A DNA stretch of 64,000 bases from Lachnospiraceae bacterium (GCA_029224965.1 JAQXVO010000012.1:1-64000); one strand, 5' to 3'. Counted from the first letter of the stretch, positions 46,054-56,299 are shown. The notes: generated from the sequence alone by a model not told the origin. Numbers and translations are program-made.

Positions 46054-48051
46054 TCATGTCTGACCTGAAGATTTATTTTCCGAAGATACCTGCCGATCTT
46101 TTGCAAGTTCATTTTCCGAGGCTGCCTTAAGATCTTCTGAAAAACCATTTTCTGCTTTCTGCTGCACGACTTCTGCGGCTTCCTTCCCTTCCGTCTTATG
46201 CAGAAATTCATACACCGACTCCGCGGCCCTGGCATTCATCTCCGGGATCTTCTCCAGGTCCTCGATGGAAGCCGCCTTCAGAGCCTCAGCGCTTTCAAAA
46301 TTCCGCATCAGGGCCTTCCGCCGGGCCGGGCCTATATTTGGAATGTCATCCAGGAAAGAATGCACCTGGGCCTTGCCCCGCAGGGACTTGTGATAGGTAA
46401 TGGCGAAGCGGTGGGCCTCATCTTGGAGACGCGTGATCAGGCGGAAGGCCTCCGAGTGCCGGTCCATGGGGATCTCGACGTTGTGGAAATACAGTCCTCT
46501 CGTCCGATGGTGGTCATCCTTTACCATGCCGCAGACCGGAATTGAGAGTCCCAGCTCGTCCAGGACCTCGAGGGCGATATTGACCTGGCCCCGGCCGCCA
46601 TCCATCATGATCACATCCGGAAAACGGGTAAAGGAACCGGTCTCGGGCTCCAGGCCCTTCTCCTCCAGCTCCTTCTGCTCCTCCAGACCGTGGGTGAAAC
46701 GGCGGGTCAGGACTTCCTTCATGGAAGCATAATCGTTAGGACCCGAAACTGTCTTGATCCGGAACTTCCGATAGTCGGACCGGAGAGGCTTTCCCTTCTC
46801 AAAGACCACCATGGAGCCAACCGACTGAAAGCCGTTGGTGTTGGAGATATCATAGGCCTCCAGGCGGCTGACATTCTTCATATGGAGAAGGCCGGAAAGC
46901 TCCTTCATGGCGCCGATGGTCCGGCCCTCTTCCTTCTTGATCCTCTCCTTGTCCTGGACCAGAACCTGCTCGGCATTCTTCTGGGCCAGCTGAACCAGCT
47001 TGGATTTCTGACCCCGCTGGGGAACCCGGAGATAGACCTTATTGCCGCGCTTTTCGGTCAGCCATTCCTCGATCAGCTCCCGGTTGGGGAGGTCCTGAGG
47101 GAGGAAAATCTCCTTGGGAATGACCGGTGTCCCGGCATAAAACTGCTGGACAAAAGCCTCCAGCTCCTCGGCCTCGGAATCATCCTCGGGCAGACTTAAA
47201 AAGAAGTGATCTCTTCCCAGCATCTTTCCGCCCCGGATGAAGAAAATCTGAACGACCGCATCCTCATCCTGACGGGCCATGGCGATGATATCCTGGTCCT
47301 CATCCCCGGTCTGGGTGATCTTCTGCTTCTCGACACAGGCCTCGACTGAGTGAATCAGATCCCGGTAGTGGGCTGCCTTTTCAAAATCCAGCTCCGCCGC
47401 CGCATCCTGCATCTTCTTCGTCAGATCCTCGATGACCGGCTTGTCATTGCCATTCAGAAATTCGACAGCACGGTCTACATTTTGCCGGTAGGCTTCCTTG
47501 GAAACCTGACCGGTGCAGATGCCGTCGCAGAGTTTCATGTGATAGTTGAGGCAGGGCCGGTCCTTGCCGAAATCGCGCGGGAAGACCCGGTTGCAGTTTC
47601 GGATTTTGAAGACCTTCTGGACCAGATCGATGGTCTCGCGGACCGCGTTGCCCGAGGTAAAGGGGCCGAAATAGCGGCTTTTGTCCTTCAGGACCCGGCG
47701 GGCGAAAAGCACGCGCGGGTAGTCCTCGCCCAGGGTCACGCGGATGTAGGGGTAGGTCTTGTCATCGCGGAGCATGGTGTTGTACTTGGGCCGGTGCTCC
47801 TTGATCAGGTTGGACTCGAGAACCAGGGCCTCCAGCTCGGTGTCGGTGATGATGTATTCGAAATGGTCGATGTGCTCGACCATCTGCTTTTTCTTGATGC
47901 CCTCGTCGTGGCTAGCCTGGAAATACTGGTGGACCCGCTTGGTCAGGGACTTGGCCTTGCCGACATAGATGATGGCATCCCGGCTGTCATGCATAATATA
48001 GACCCCCGGCTGATTGGGGAGCTTTTTCAATTCTTCCTGTATATCGAACAT
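46054..48051 (-). CDS. uvrC: excinuclease ABC subunit C
   Basis: Dual-incision nuclease of nucleotide excision repair, 665 aa. The N-terminal GIY-YIG domain is [23 protein letters not shown] Cys-bearing segment [19 protein letters not shown] and a UVR motif ([15 protein letters not shown]) follow. The RNase H-like endonuclease domain is [21 protein letters not shown] to [16 protein letters not shown], with terminal HhH repeats ([15 protein letters not shown]). The start at 48051 (MFDIQEEL) has GAGG upstream. A ~45-residue Glu/Ser/Lys-rich tail is extra to the family. One word copy (47472-47482) and a near-match (46329) lie within. Confidence 0.97.
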   Translation of the reverse strand: MFDIQEELKKLPNQPGVYIMHDSRDAIIYVGKAKSLTKRVHQYFQASHDEGIKKKQMVEHIDHFEYIITDTELEALVLESNLIKEHRPKYNTMLRDDKTYPYIRVTLGEDYPRVLFARRVLKDKSRYFGPFTSGNAVRETIDLVQKVFKIRNCNRVFPRDFGKDRPCLNYHMKLCDGICTGQVSKEAYRQNVDRAVEFLNGNDKPVIEDLTKKMQDAAAELDFEKAAHYRDLIHSVEACVEKQKITQTGDEDQDIIAMARQDEDAVVQIFFIRGGKMLGRDHFFLSLPEDDSEAEELEAFVQQFYAGTPVIPKEIFLPQDLPNRELIEEWLTEKRGNKVYLRVPQRGQKSKLVQLAQKNAEQVLVQDKERIKKEEGRTIGAMKELSGLLHMKNVSRLEAYDISNTNGFQSVGSMVVFEKGKPLRSDYRKFRIKTVSGPNDYASMKEVLTRRFTHGLEEQKELEEKGLEPETGSFTRFPDVIMMDGGRGQVNIALEVLDELGLSIPVCGMVKDDHHRTRGLYFHNVEIPMDRHSEAFRLITRLQDEAHRFAITYHKSLRGKAQVHSFLDDIPNIGPARRKALMRNFESAEALKAASIEDLEKIPEMNARAAESVYEFLHKTEGKEAAEVVQQKAENGFSEDLKAASENELAKDRQVSSENKSSGQT

Positions 48052-48100
48052 GGAATACCTCGGTTTATCGTTTGTTAGCTGCCAGGAATGCAATATAGGT

Positions 48101-48132
48101 AGAAAAAACTCGTCCGAAGACGAGTTTTTTCT
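48101..48132. terminator. bidirectional terminator between ftsH and uvrC
   Basis: AGAAAAAACTCGTC and GACGAGTTTTTTCT form a 14-bp stem. On the minus strand the loop is TTCG. It terminates ftsH 70 nt past its stop and lies about 50 nt upstream of uvrC. Confidence 0.92.
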
Positions 48133-48199
48133 TTCTGAGGCTGTGCAGTTAATTTTTCATTTGCAACAGCCCCTCTGATTTCATTGGAAATTCCAGGAC

Positions 48200-50437
48200 T
48201 TACATATTCTGTCCGTTGTTGTTAGGATCCTGCCAGTTGTTGGGCTGGTTCGGCTGGTCCTGCTGATTAGACTGGCCGTAGGCCTGACCCGGCTGGCCCT
48301 GGCTGTTATTGACATTCCCGAAGGATCTTGCCATCTCTGCCTCATCGGCAGGCGGTGCCTCCCGGCCTTCCTTCTGGCCTTCCAGGAAATCATCACTGTC
48401 CGGTTCCTTGGTGTCTTCACTGATGTCGCCGGAATTTTCTCCCATATGATTGACCTCGTCAACCGGATTTCCGTTCTCATCAGTCTCAACCGGAGCCGGT
48501 TCTTCCAGACCCTTCATCTTACGGAAGATCTGCATGAATTCCTTACCGGTAATCGTTTCACGGCTGTAAAGATATCCTGCGATATGATCCAGGATATCCC
48601 GGTTCTCCTTCAGAAGACGGATGGCTTCATCATAGGAATCCTGAATGATCTCACGGACTTCCTCATCGATCTCGGCTGCGGTATCATCCGCACATTCCAT
48701 GGAAGCACGGCCTTCCAGATACTGGCTCTTTACCGTAGCCAGACCCATCATTCCGAACTTCTTGGACATACCGAAACGGGTAATCATGTTCCGGGCTATA
48801 TTTGTCGCCTGCTCGATATCATTGGAAGCGCCACTGGTCGGAGACTCGAAGATCAGCTCCTCTGCAGCACGGCCGCCCATCAGGGTAACGATCTTGGCCA
48901 GGAGTTCATCCTTGGTCTGCAGATACTTCTCCTCTTCCGGAGTCTGCAGGGTATAGCCCAGGGCACCCATGGTTCTCGGCACAATCGTAATCTTCTGTAC
49001 CGGCTCGGTATTCTTCTGAAGGGCGGTAACCAGAGCATGTCCAACCTCATGATAGGAGACAATCTTTCGCTCCTTGTCGGACATGACGCGGTCCTTCTTT
49101 TCCTTGCCGCCGACAGCGACAAGCTCGAAGGCCTCGAAAAGATCCGACTGGTTGACATACTGACGGCCCTTCTTGACCGCATTGATGGCAGCCTCGTTGA
49201 TGATATTGGCCAGATCCGATCCGACCAGGCCGGCCGTAGCCAGAGCCAGAGCGTGCAGATCAACGGTATCATCCATAGGAACATCCTTGGAATGCACCTT
49301 CAGGGTATCCTCACGGCCTTTCAGATCCGGACGGTCAACGATAATCCGACGGTCAAAACGGCCCGGACGAAGGAGGGCCTTATCCAGAACCTCCGGACGG
49401 TTGGTTGCAGCCAGGATCAGTATACCCTTGCTGGAATCAAAACCATCCATTTCTGCAAGCAGCTGGTTCAGAGTCTGCTCACGCTCGTCATTTCCACCGC
49501 CGTAAGCACCGTCACGGGACTTACCGATGGCATCGATCTCATCGATGAAGATAATGCAGGGAGCCTGCTTCTGCGCTTCCTTAAAAAGGTCACGGACACG
49601 GGATGCGCCGACGCCGACGAACATCTCGACGAAATCCGAACCTGCCAGAGAGAAGAAAGGCACACCGGCCTCACCGGCAACGGCCTTTGCCAGAAGGGTT
49701 TTTCCGGTTCCGGGAGGGCCTACAAGCAAAGCACCTTTGGGAAGCTTCGCTCCGATCGCCGTATATTTCTTCGGATTCTTCAGGAAATCAACGACCTCCT
49801 GGAGGGATTCCTTGGCCTCATCCTGTCCGGCAACATCCTTGAAGGTGACACCGGTCGACTTCTCGACATAGACCTTGGCGTTGGACTTTCCGACGCCCAG
49901 GACCCCGCCGCCGGAGCTTCCGCCCATCCGCCGCATGGCGAAGGCGAAGATTCCCCAGAGAATCAGAAGGGGCAGAACAAAGGAAAGGATGTTGTAGACA
50001 ATCGCACCGGTCGAGCTGGTCGGCTTCTCTACAATCTTCACGTCCTGCTTCTTCAGAAGAGGCAGGAGATCCTGATCCTCAACCAGATAGTTGGTGTAAT
50101 AGGTCACATCGACGGACTGGCCGGTCAGCTCATAAAGCGTGCTCCGTGACGAGTCACTGCTGCCGGTCAGGTCGGAATCCGCCCCATCCTTCAGAGTGAA
50201 CTGAATCTGATGATTCGAGAAGGTAACCGATTTGATTTTGCCGTCTTCCAGTTTACTGTAGAACTTGGAATAAGATACTTCCTGCTGGGAACCTGTGCTC
50301 ACACTGCTGTAGATCATCGTCGTGATGAAAATGGCAATCAGAGTAAACAGGATAAACATAAAAATCGGCTGCCGCCGATTGTTGTCCCCATTGTTATTTC
50401 CTCCATTGTATGGAGGACGATTTTGATTTTCGTCCAT
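48200..50437 (-). CDS. ftsH: ATP-dependent zinc metalloprotease FtsH
   Basis: Membrane-anchored AAA+ protease for quality control, 745 aa. Two membrane segments (about 25-45 and 145-165) flank an extracytoplasmic domain. The AAA+ module has Walker [13 protein letters not shown], Walker [13 protein letters not shown] and the SRH GRFDRRI. The zinc site is HEVGH (most FtsH have HEAGH), with the third ligand in the [14 protein letters not shown] region. The C-terminus carries ~110 residues of acidic then Gln/Asn/Gly/Pro-rich low complexity. The start at 50437 is set by GGAGG 5 nt upstream. Confidence 0.97.
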   Translation of the reverse strand: MDENQNRPPYNGGNNNGDNNRRQPIFMFILFTLIAIFITTMIYSSVSTGSQQEVSYSKFYSKLEDGKIKSVTFSNHQIQFTLKDGADSDLTGSSDSSRSTLYELTGQSVDVTYYTNYLVEDQDLLPLLKKQDVKIVEKPTSSTGAIVYNILSFVLPLLILWGIFAFAMRRMGGSSGGGVLGVGKSNAKVYVEKSTGVTFKDVAGQDEAKESLQEVVDFLKNPKKYTAIGAKLPKGALLVGPPGTGKTLLAKAVAGEAGVPFFSLAGSDFVEMFVGVGASRVRDLFKEAQKQAPCIIFIDEIDAIGKSRDGAYGGGNDEREQTLNQLLAEMDGFDSSKGILILAATNRPEVLDKALLRPGRFDRRIIVDRPDLKGREDTLKVHSKDVPMDDTVDLHALALATAGLVGSDLANIINEAAINAVKKGRQYVNQSDLFEAFELVAVGGKEKKDRVMSDKERKIVSYHEVGHALVTALQKNTEPVQKITIVPRTMGALGYTLQTPEEEKYLQTKDELLAKIVTLMGGRAAEELIFESPTSGASNDIEQATNIARNMITRFGMSKKFGMMGLATVKSQYLEGRASMECADDTAAEIDEEVREIIQDSYDEAIRLLKENRDILDHIAGYLYSRETITGKEFMQIFRKMKGLEEPAPVETDENGNPVDEVNHMGENSGDISEDTKEPDSDDFLEGQKEGREAPPADEAEMARSFGNVNNSQGQPGQAYGQSNQQDQPNQPNNWQDPNNNGQNM

Positions 50438-50618
50438 TCGGGCCTCCATTCTTAGGCTGTACTTCCTAATTATATGAAAAGAACCTGCGAAAAGCAACGC
50501 GCCCGAAGCCTTTCCACAGATTCTTCATAAAAATTTCATTTTTTCAAATATAAACCGACGCTACACATTCGGCCGAGAGACCATGATCTGCTTCAGCAGA
50601 AGGCCTGCACGAAAAAAA

Positions 50619-51362
50619 TCAGATAATCTTGGCTAAGAAACTCTTCAATCTCTCGCTCTCCGGATGATCAAAGATCTGGTCCGGGCTGCCCTCTTCGACA
50701 ATCTTTCCGTCCGCCATAAAGACCACATGGTCGGCCACCTCACGGGCAAAGCCCATCTCGTGGGTAACAACCGCCATAGTCATGCCGCCCTTGGCCAGTT
50801 CCTTCATGACATCCAGGACCTCACCGACCATCTCCGGATCCAGAGCCGAAGTCGGCTCATCGAAAAGCAGAATTTCCGGATCCATACAGAGAGCCCGAAC
50901 GATGGCGATTCGCTGCTGCTGGCCGCCGGAAAGCTGTCTCGGATAGGAATCCGCCCGGTCCGCCAGGTTGACCCGCTCCAGCAGCTCTCTGGCCTGCTTT
51001 TCAGCCTCTTCCTTTGACTTATGAAGCAGCTTCATGGGTGCCAGGGTCATATTTTCCAGAATCGTCATATTGGGAAAGAGATTGAAGTGCTGGAAAACCA
51101 TGCCCATCTTCTGCCGATGCTTATTGATATTGATCTTCGGATCTGTAATATCGACCCCGTCGACATCAATGCTGCCGGAGGTCGGGAATTCCAGAAGATT
51201 CAGGGACCGAAGCAGAGTGGACTTGCCGGAGCCCGAAGGTCCGATGATAACCAGAACTTCACCCTGATGGATATCAATAGAGACCCCGTCCAGAGCCTTG
51301 ATTTCGCCGTTTTTATAATATTTCTTCAGGTCACGGACCTGAACCAGTACCTTATCGTTCAT
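50619..51362 (-). CDS. polar amino-acid ABC transporter ATP-binding protein
   Basis: ATPase of a GlnQ/ArtP-type importer, 247 aa. Walker A is [18 protein letters not shown], the Q-loop is in [13 protein letters not shown], the signature [15 protein letters not shown] and Walker [14 protein letters not shown], with the H-loop in VVTHEMGFA. The start at 51362 overlaps the permease 3' end by 11 nt, and GAGGAGG is just upstream. It forms an operon with the permease and binding protein. Substrate by subfamily is glutamine/arginine/cystine-like, not resolved. Confidence 0.95.
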   Translation of the reverse strand: MNDKVLVQVRDLKKYYKNGEIKALDGVSIDIHQGEVLVIIGPSGSGKSTLLRSLNLLEFPTSGSIDVDGVDITDPKININKHRQKMGMVFQHFNLFPNMTILENMTLAPMKLLHKSKEEAEKQARELLERVNLADRADSYPRQLSGGQQQRIAIVRALCMDPEILLFDEPTSALDPEMVGEVLDVMKELAKGGMTMAVVTHEMGFAREVADHVVFMADGKIVEEGSPDQIFDHPESERLKSFLAKII

Positions 51363-52071
51363 CGCGACGCATCCTCCTCTCCAGCTTGCCGCCGACATAT
51401 TCCAGAAGCAGAACGGAAACGAGATAGATTCCGGCGATCAGGAAGAGCGGCATGAAAGCCTGATAGGTCGTGGACCGGATGATATCTCCGCCCTTGGTCA
51501 GATCCCGGATGCCGACGTATCCGGAAATGGAAGTTTCCTTAAAGAGGGTAATAAACTCGTTCATCAGAGCCGGGAAGACCGACTTGGTAACCTGGGGAAT
51601 GATGACGTAACGAAGAGTCTGCACATAGCTGAAGCCCAGCGACCGTCCGGCCTCGAACTGGCCCTCGTCGATCGACATGACGCCGCCCCGGATGATCTCG
51701 GAGACATAGGCACCCGAATTTAGACCGAAGGCGAAGATGGCGATAGGAACACCATTCTGGGCCATGGCGAAAATCAGGAAGTAGGAAATCATGAGCTGGA
51801 TAACCGTCGGGGTACCGCGGATAACCGTGATATAGATCTTCGCGATGAAATTCAGAACGGCCAGAAGATAGTAGCTGAACCCGCCTCTTCGTTTCAAAGC
51901 TTCCTTATTCTTGTCGTAGGTTGCCCGGATCAGGCCGCAGACAAAGCCAAGGATCACACCGATCACGGCCGAAAACAGGGTAATCAGAAGCGTTGCCCCG
52001 AAGCCGGAAAGGAGAAGCTTATAGCGGCCATTCTCAACGAAAGCCTGTATGAACTGGTCTTTTAAGCTCAT
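51352..52071 (-). CDS. polar amino-acid ABC transporter permease
   Basis: A 239-aa HisM/GlnP-type permease with about five membrane segments and the EAA-like motif [21 protein letters not shown] that docks the ATPase. An N-terminal segment starts [21 protein letters not shown] start at 52071 has AAGAGGAC upstream. It probably forms a homodimer, since only one permease is encoded. A GC-rich stem-loop without a U-tract lies in the 166-nt gap after the binding-protein gene and may set their relative expression. Confidence 0.95.
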   Translation of the reverse strand: MSLKDQFIQAFVENGRYKLLLSGFGATLLITLFSAVIGVILGFVCGLIRATYDKNKEALKRRGGFSYYLLAVLNFIAKIYITVIRGTPTVIQLMISYFLIFAMAQNGVPIAIFAFGLNSGAYVSEIIRGGVMSIDEGQFEAGRSLGFSYVQTLRYVIIPQVTKSVFPALMNEFITLFKETSISGYVGIRDLTKGGDIIRSTTYQAFMPLFLIAGIYLVSVLLLEYVGGKLERRMRRDER

Positions 52072-52237
52072 AAAATGTCCTCTTTCTACACACGAAGACA
52101 AGGGCCGGCCATAGCCGTCCCCTGTCCTTATTTACACGATGCCCGGATCACTTGTGTTTTCGAGCATCCACACGATGCGCCGAATCAACGAAATTCCTCG
52201 GGCATCTCATTCTGGTCTAAATTTAGAGCTACGCACA

Positions 52238-52987
52238 TCATTCCTTAATGTACTTAGCGATGATCTTGTCGATGGTGCCATCCTTCTTCAGTTCCTTCAG
52301 AGCATCATTAATGTCACCCTTGAGATCGCTGCCCTTCTTAACGCAGATCGCATATTCCTCATCGGCATAGGCAGAATCCAGAATCTTCAGTCCCTGGTTG
52401 GCAGCGACATAAGCCTTAGCCGGCTCACTGTCGATGATGACACAGTCAACCTTTCCGGAAATCAGAGCCTGTACGGCGGTCGGGCCATCGTTGTACTTGA
52501 TAACGGCATCTTCACCGTAATCATCACTTGCATAAATATCACCAGTCGTGCCCTGCTGAACACCGATCTTGTTGTCCTTGGTGATATCGTCAACCGACTG
52601 AATGGTGGAATCCTCTTTTACAATAACAGACTGAACAGCCTTTGCATACGGATCGGTGAAGTCAACATTCTTCTTACGATCCTCGGTAACGGTGATTCCG
52701 GCCATACCGAAATCATATTTACCCTGCTGAACACCGGCGATGATGGAATCAAAGGAGACATCCTTGATCTCAAGCTTCTTGCCCAGCTTCTTTGCAATGG
52801 CATTCGCAATGTCGACGTCGATGCCGACGATCTTGTCATTGGAAACCGACTCATAAGGAGGGAAGGTTGCATTGGTCGCCATGACCAGAGTATCCTTCGA
52901 ACTTGACTTAGAACCGCAGGCGGTCAGTACGCCAAAAGCCAGAACCGCTGTCAGTGCAAGACTGACGATTTTTTTCATTTTCTTCAT
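52238..52987 (-). CDS. amino-acid ABC transporter substrate-binding lipoprotein
   Basis: A 249-aa family-3 extracellular solute-binding protein. The N-terminal signal ends in a lipobox LTACG (Cys about 22), so it is lipid-anchored outside the membrane. The SBP_bac_3 core shows ATNATFPPYESVSNDKIVGIDVDIA, FDSIIAGVQQGKYDFGMAGITVTEDRKKNVDFT and GVQQGTTGD. The start at 52987 (MKKMKKIVS) has AGAGG upstream. The longer track start adds 37 residues encoded by the 21-bp repeats and is less likely. It is the first gene of the operon. Confidence 0.95.
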   Translation of the reverse strand: MKKMKKIVSLALTAVLAFGVLTACGSKSSSKDTLVMATNATFPPYESVSNDKIVGIDVDIANAIAKKLGKKLEIKDVSFDSIIAGVQQGKYDFGMAGITVTEDRKKNVDFTDPYAKAVQSVIVKEDSTIQSVDDITKDNKIGVQQGTTGDIYASDDYGEDAVIKYNDGPTAVQALISGKVDCVIIDSEPAKAYVAANQGLKILDSAYADEEYAICVKKGSDLKGDINDALKELKKDGTIDKIIAKYIKE

Positions 52988-53009
52988 AATGTGCCTCTCT
53001 TCCATCCCA

Positions 53010-53176
53010 TATTCTTCTGGTAACATTCCGTACTCATCTGTGAATATCACATATTCATCTGAATATTCCTTGTTCGTCTGAGAACATCGCATATTCATCT
53101 GATAAATAAAGAGTGTTTTAAAATGGTGAATAAAGTTTTTTCTTTTCCCTGGTCAGATGAATAATTAACCATCTGA
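53010..53176. promoter_or_regulatory. array of TATTCATCTG-like sites upstream of the amino-acid transporter
   Basis: Copies at 53010, 53031, 53052, 53071 and 53092 lie in the same orientation with spacing 21, 21, 19 and 21 bp. An inverted pair, TCAGATG (53153-53159) facing CATCTGA (53170-53176) with a 10-bp gap, completes the group. Spacing near two helical turns puts all copies on one DNA face, as in cooperative operator arrays. The same DNA can be read as Asp-Glu-Tyr heptapeptide repeats in the over-long ORF. Confidence 0.5.
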
Positions 53177-53520
53177 CTCCGTGATACTATCATAATTATT
53201 CATTGTGTGCAAGGGTGAATTGTATTTTTTATCACTTTATCCAAGATTTATATTATTCATGAGAGTTTTTTATATAATTATTCAAAAATCGATTTGCTTT
53301 TCTTATTTTTATCCACTATTTGGTTTTATCCACTATTTGGTTCAACTTTAAATTTGAACTATTCATTTCAGCCGGCAGTTTGGCTTTGAATTTGGACGAT
53401 TCATTTCAGCCGGCAGTTTGGCTTTGAATTTGGACGATTCAATTCAGCCAGGCAATTTGACCTTCAATTGATCATCATTTTGGTTTCTATTTTAACCTTC
53501 GTCTCGAACAAGCAAGTCAG
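53177..53520. repeat. AT-rich gap with 17-bp and 39-bp tandem repeats
   Basis: TTTTATCCACTATTTGG occurs twice in a row (about 53308-53341). A 39-bp unit of TTTGAATTTGGACGATTCAT followed by TTCAGCCGGCAGTTTGGCT then recurs about three times (about 53345-53465). No gene, RNA or convincing promoter was seen in this 340-nt stretch. Confidence 0.75.
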
Positions 53521-53549
53521 GAACCTTGCATGTTTCCAAGGAAAATCTT

Positions 53550-54035
53550 GAATGAACAACGAGATTCAAGATCTTTCTCAAAATTGTTGTTCAAAATCGG
53601 TAAATCAGGCAGTCGTACAACGGATTTCGAGTTCTTCTTTAAAATCGTTGTACAAAATCGGGGAATTTGGAAAGTTATACAACGGAATTCGAGTTTTTCT
53701 TCAGAATCGTTGTGTAAAATCGGGGAATTTGGAAAGTTATACAACGGAATTCGAGTTTTTCTTCAGAATCGTTGTGTAAAATCGGGGAATTTGGAAAGTT
53801 ATACAACGGAATTCGAGTTTTTCTTCAGAATCGTTGTGTAAAATCACAAAAGTTTGAAAAAAATACATCGGAGTCCGATTTTTCCTTCAAAATCGTTGTA
53901 TGGCTTCGAAAAAACCTGGCCATCATACATCGGAATTCAAGATTCTCTTCAAAATCGTTGTATGGCTTCGAAAAAACCTGGCCATCATACATCGGGATTC
54001 AAGATTCCCTTCAAAATCGTTGTATAAGTCAGCAA
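53550..54035. repeat. hairpin tandem array D (about 8 units, 62-bp pitch)
   Basis: Units of ACAACGGAATTCGAGTTTTT facing CTTCAGAATCGTTGTGTAAA, with near-identical linkers GGGGAATTTGGAAAGT, start near 53559, 53617, 53679, 53741, 53803, 53865, 53928 and 53990. The last three carry the variant end ACATCGG / TCGTTGTATGG and a different linker, so two linker families meet in one array. It lies downstream of the histidine-phosphatase gene. The 103-142 aa track ORFs are artefacts. Confidence 0.9.
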
Positions 54036-54197
54036 GCTACGGCTAATCCAATATCAGGGTTCAACTTTTCAAGTACAAAGTTCCATCTCGATAGGAGTCA
54101 GAAGCACTTTCAACAAGCCCAAAGTCAGAGCACATTCAACAAGTCCGGAATCAGAAGCACAATCCACAAGTATAAAAAGGTTCTAGATATTATTTGT

Positions 54198-54240
54198 TAA
54201 TCTTCCATCCCCGCCATTTGCAAGCAAGGGTAGAAGATTA
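54198..54240 (-). terminator. possible terminator hairpin after the phosphatase gene
   Basis: TAATCTTC and GAAGATTA pair with inner CCC/GGG pairs immediately past the stop codon. The U-tract is poor, so it may be only a 3'-stabilising stem. Confidence 0.4.
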
Positions 54241-54900
54241 TTACTTCTCCTTCTTCGAAAACGAATCCCCGTACCCCTGGAAAATATTCTCCATCGTCCA
54301 GTACTCCGCCGGCTTCGTATAATCCGTCGTCCCCGGATTGTGCGTCAGCTTGAAGACCGCGCAGTTCTTCACTTCCACATTCCAGAAATTGTGAAGCTCC
54401 TTGCCCTGAGCGACAACCAGCAGCGCATGAAGGATTCCCCCGTGAGTCCCACAGAGAATGGTCCGCGGATCATCATCCGGATAGTCCTTTGCCAGCTTCT
54501 CCAGGAACTGTCTGGCCCGGTCCAGAATCTCCTCATAGGTCTCGGCACCCTCCGGCATCACGCATTTCTCCGGCGTTTCGAAGAAATCATGATGGAATTC
54601 CGGTGCCATGGTCCGCGCCTCGACACCCTCATAAGGTCCGAAACAGAACTCGATCAGCAGGGGCTCTTCGATAAATTTAGACCGGTCGATACCGCTTGCG
54701 ATTTCAACGGTTTCTTTGACTCGATCGAGGGGAGAAACCAGGATGCGGTCTGGCTTTATGTTTGCCTTCTTTAAAAACTCTCCGGCACCGGCTGCCATGG
54801 TTCTGCCGGCTTCGTTAAGGTGGGTATTGGTACGTCCCTGCAACATATGGTGGACATTCATATCTGTCTGGCCGTGTCTTATGAAATAAATGGTTGCCAT
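54241..54900 (-). CDS. histidine phosphatase family protein (phosphoglycerate-mutase-like)
   Basis: A 219-aa branch-1 histidine phosphatase. The catalytic RHG is in IYFIRHGQTDMNVHHMLQGRTN, followed by LVSPLDRVKETVEI (second Arg), FGPYEGVEA (Glu) and the late GTHGGILHALL His. Cofactor-dependent phosphoglycerate mutase is usually longer, and many ORFs of this type are broad-specificity or cobalamin-pathway phosphatases, so the substrate is open. One AAATTTAGACC word lies within (54673-54683), using Ser-Lys-Phe codons. Confidence 0.9.
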   Translation of the reverse strand: MATIYFIRHGQTDMNVHHMLQGRTNTHLNEAGRTMAAGAGEFLKKANIKPDRILVSPLDRVKETVEIASGIDRSKFIEEPLLIEFCFGPYEGVEARTMAPEFHHDFFETPEKCVMPEGAETYEEILDRARQFLEKLAKDYPDDDPRTILCGTHGGILHALLVVAQGKELHNFWNVEVKNCAVFKLTHNPGTTDYTKPAEYWTMENIFQGYGDSFSKKEK

Positions 54901-54971
54901 GATTCAATCCTTTCTATTATTCAGTCTGATTCTAGCATCCGCTATGTTGAGTTTATATGGAAAAAATACAC

Positions 54972-55250
54972 AAAAAAACAAGCAGAGAAGGGGGTCTCTG
55001 CTTGTGAAAGGGAATTGGTGACAATTCACATTGCCACCTGTATATGAGGGGATATATGAGATAAAAACCGGTACCGTCGACGTCTGAGCTTCATTCTTAA
55101 ATGACAGTTCATATCTCTTAATAAGGGGGTGAGAATTGGCGTCTCATATATGGGTAGGGGGAGTAATATCAGCTACCGGTTTTTATTAGGTATGTTCCAG
55201 GGCCTCCTTTTCGGGAACGTTCCCTGAAACTGTCTATATAATAGACCCTG
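54972..55250 (-). ncRNA. candidate structured RNA of unknown class with own terminator
   Basis: The minus strand ends in a strong intrinsic terminator: CAAGCAGAGA / TCTCTGCTTG, 6-nt loop, U7 (54972-55004). No minus-strand gene precedes it. Upstream on the same strand are several helices. GGTGGCAAT-GTGA-ATTGTCACC has a GNRA loop (55017-55038). AATAAAAACCGGTA (55187-55174) pairs with TACCGGTTTTTAT (55073-55061). CATATATGAGA (about 55152-55142) pairs with TCTCATATAT (55061-55052), making a pseudoknot order. TCATT-TAAG-AATGA is another. GTTTCAGGG / CCCTGGAAC pairs across 19 nt. There is no ORF of note. 6S RNA is one possibility but not recognised. The promoter is not identified. Confidence 0.55.
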
Positions 55251-55420
55251 ATTTCAAAACCTGCTTGCCAGATGAAAAAGTTTATTAGCCAAATCTTGCA
55301 AAATTCAGTTGCATGTGCTATTTTTGCTTTATCTTATACTGGATTTGCAAAATTAAAGTCGACAAAAAAGAATTAATTTGATTGAAAAACCGAATCAAAG
55401 TCAAAAAGGAGACGTTCCCG

Positions 55421-55462
55421 ATGTATGCCATCGATCAGAGCATATCTGGTCCTGATAAATAA
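55421..55462 (+). other. short upstream ORF, a duplicate of the araC start
   Basis: A 13-codon ORF (MYAIDQSISGPDK) with a strong RBS AAAGGAG. Its first 25 bp (TTCCCGATGTATGCCATC plus ATCAGA) are repeated 72 bp later at the true araC start. It looks like a tandem duplication of the gene's 5' end, whose remaining copy could act as a leader peptide. The real gene has the poorer RBS (GAAAGAAG). Confidence 0.45.
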
Positions 55463-55492
55463 TAAAGTGAATCAAAGAAAGAAGTATTCCCG

Positions 55493-56299
55493 ATGTATGC
55501 CATCTATCAGAATAAACCCGATTTTGAAGTCTATGTAAAATCTGTTGAGCATGTTCCGCCCCATCTGCACGAACCTATGGAGCTGGTCTATCTTCGGAGC
55601 GGAAGCATGGAAATAGGATGCGGCACCAATCTCTTCCATATGAAGCAGGGCGATCTGGCCCTGATTTTCCCTCAGGTCATCCACCATTATCAGAATATGT
55701 CCGGAGAGGAGGGCCACGCCCTCTTCATCCACTCAACTACCGACCACTGCCCGCCCTTCCGGGATGCGCTCGAGCGCTATACAGCTCAGGATCCGGTCAT
55801 TCCCAAGGAGCGGGTTTCCGACGATATCATCCAGGCCCTGATCTGCCTGGAAAATCTCGACGACCGCCAGGTCTACCACGATGTCCTCATGGACTCCTAT
55901 CTGCAGATCATCCTGGGGCGGATTTTTCCCATGTTCCATTTGGTTCAGAAGGATTCCATGGGAAGCGACGACCTGATCTACCGGACTGTCGAGTACATCG
56001 CCCGGAACCATACCCGTGAAGTGACTCTGACTTCCATGGCAAAGGATCTCTACGTCAGTCCCTACGCCCTGTCCCGGCTCTTCTCCTCGACCTTCCATAT
56101 GAACTTCAACCGCTATCTGAACCAGACCCGGCTGCGTGACTTCGTCCATCTCCTCCGCCTCAGCAACCAGTCCATCACCGAGGCCTGCATGAACGCCGGC
56201 TTCGACAGCCAGCGCACCATGAACCGGGTTTTCCGCGAAGAATACCACATGTCTCCAAGTGAATATCGGAAAGAAATCATCAAGAACAGGATGCAGTAA
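55493..56299 (+). CDS. AraC-family transcriptional regulator with cupin sensor domain
   Basis: A 268-aa regulator. The N-terminal cupin-like domain (about 15-100) has PPHLHEPMELVYLRSGSMEIG and GDLALIFPQVIHHYQNM. The C-terminal double HTH (about 168-266) has EVTLTSMAKDLYVSPYALSRLFSSTFHMNFNRYLNQTR and the second helix pair ending GFDSQRTMNRVFREEYHMSPSEYRK. It usually senses a sugar or other small ligand and activates divergent or adjacent genes. Here neither neighbour suggests a target. It is on the plus strand, monocistronic, with a duplicated start region upstream and a tandem repeat growing from its last codons. Confidence 0.93.
   Translation: MYAIYQNKPDFEVYVKSVEHVPPHLHEPMELVYLRSGSMEIGCGTNLFHMKQGDLALIFPQVIHHYQNMSGEEGHALFIHSTTDHCPPFRDALERYTAQDPVIPKERVSDDIIQALICLENLDDRQVYHDVLMDSYLQIILGRIFPMFHLVQKDSMGSDDLIYRTVEYIARNHTREVTLTSMAKDLYVSPYALSRLFSSTFHMNFNRYLNQTRLRDFVHLLRLSNQSITEACMNAGFDSQRTMNRVFREEYHMSPSEYRKEIIKNRMQ

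Noticed and set aside
45912-46235. A 107-aa basic ORF overlapping the end of uvrC
   Set aside because: Out-of-frame reading of the low-complexity uvrC tail plus intergenic DNA, without an RBS.
48446-50149. A 567-aa plus-strand ORF opposite ftsH
   Set aside because: Antisense shadow of ftsH, with no RBS or recognisable domain.
53517-54200. ORFs of 75-142 aa in array D
   Set aside because: Repeat artefacts. Different frames of the same unit give the same kind of peptide.
55174-55186. TACCGGTTTTTATT on the plus strand as a plus-strand terminator
   Set aside because: Its partner is 100 nt upstream, the U-run is short, and a much stronger terminator lies on the minus strand.
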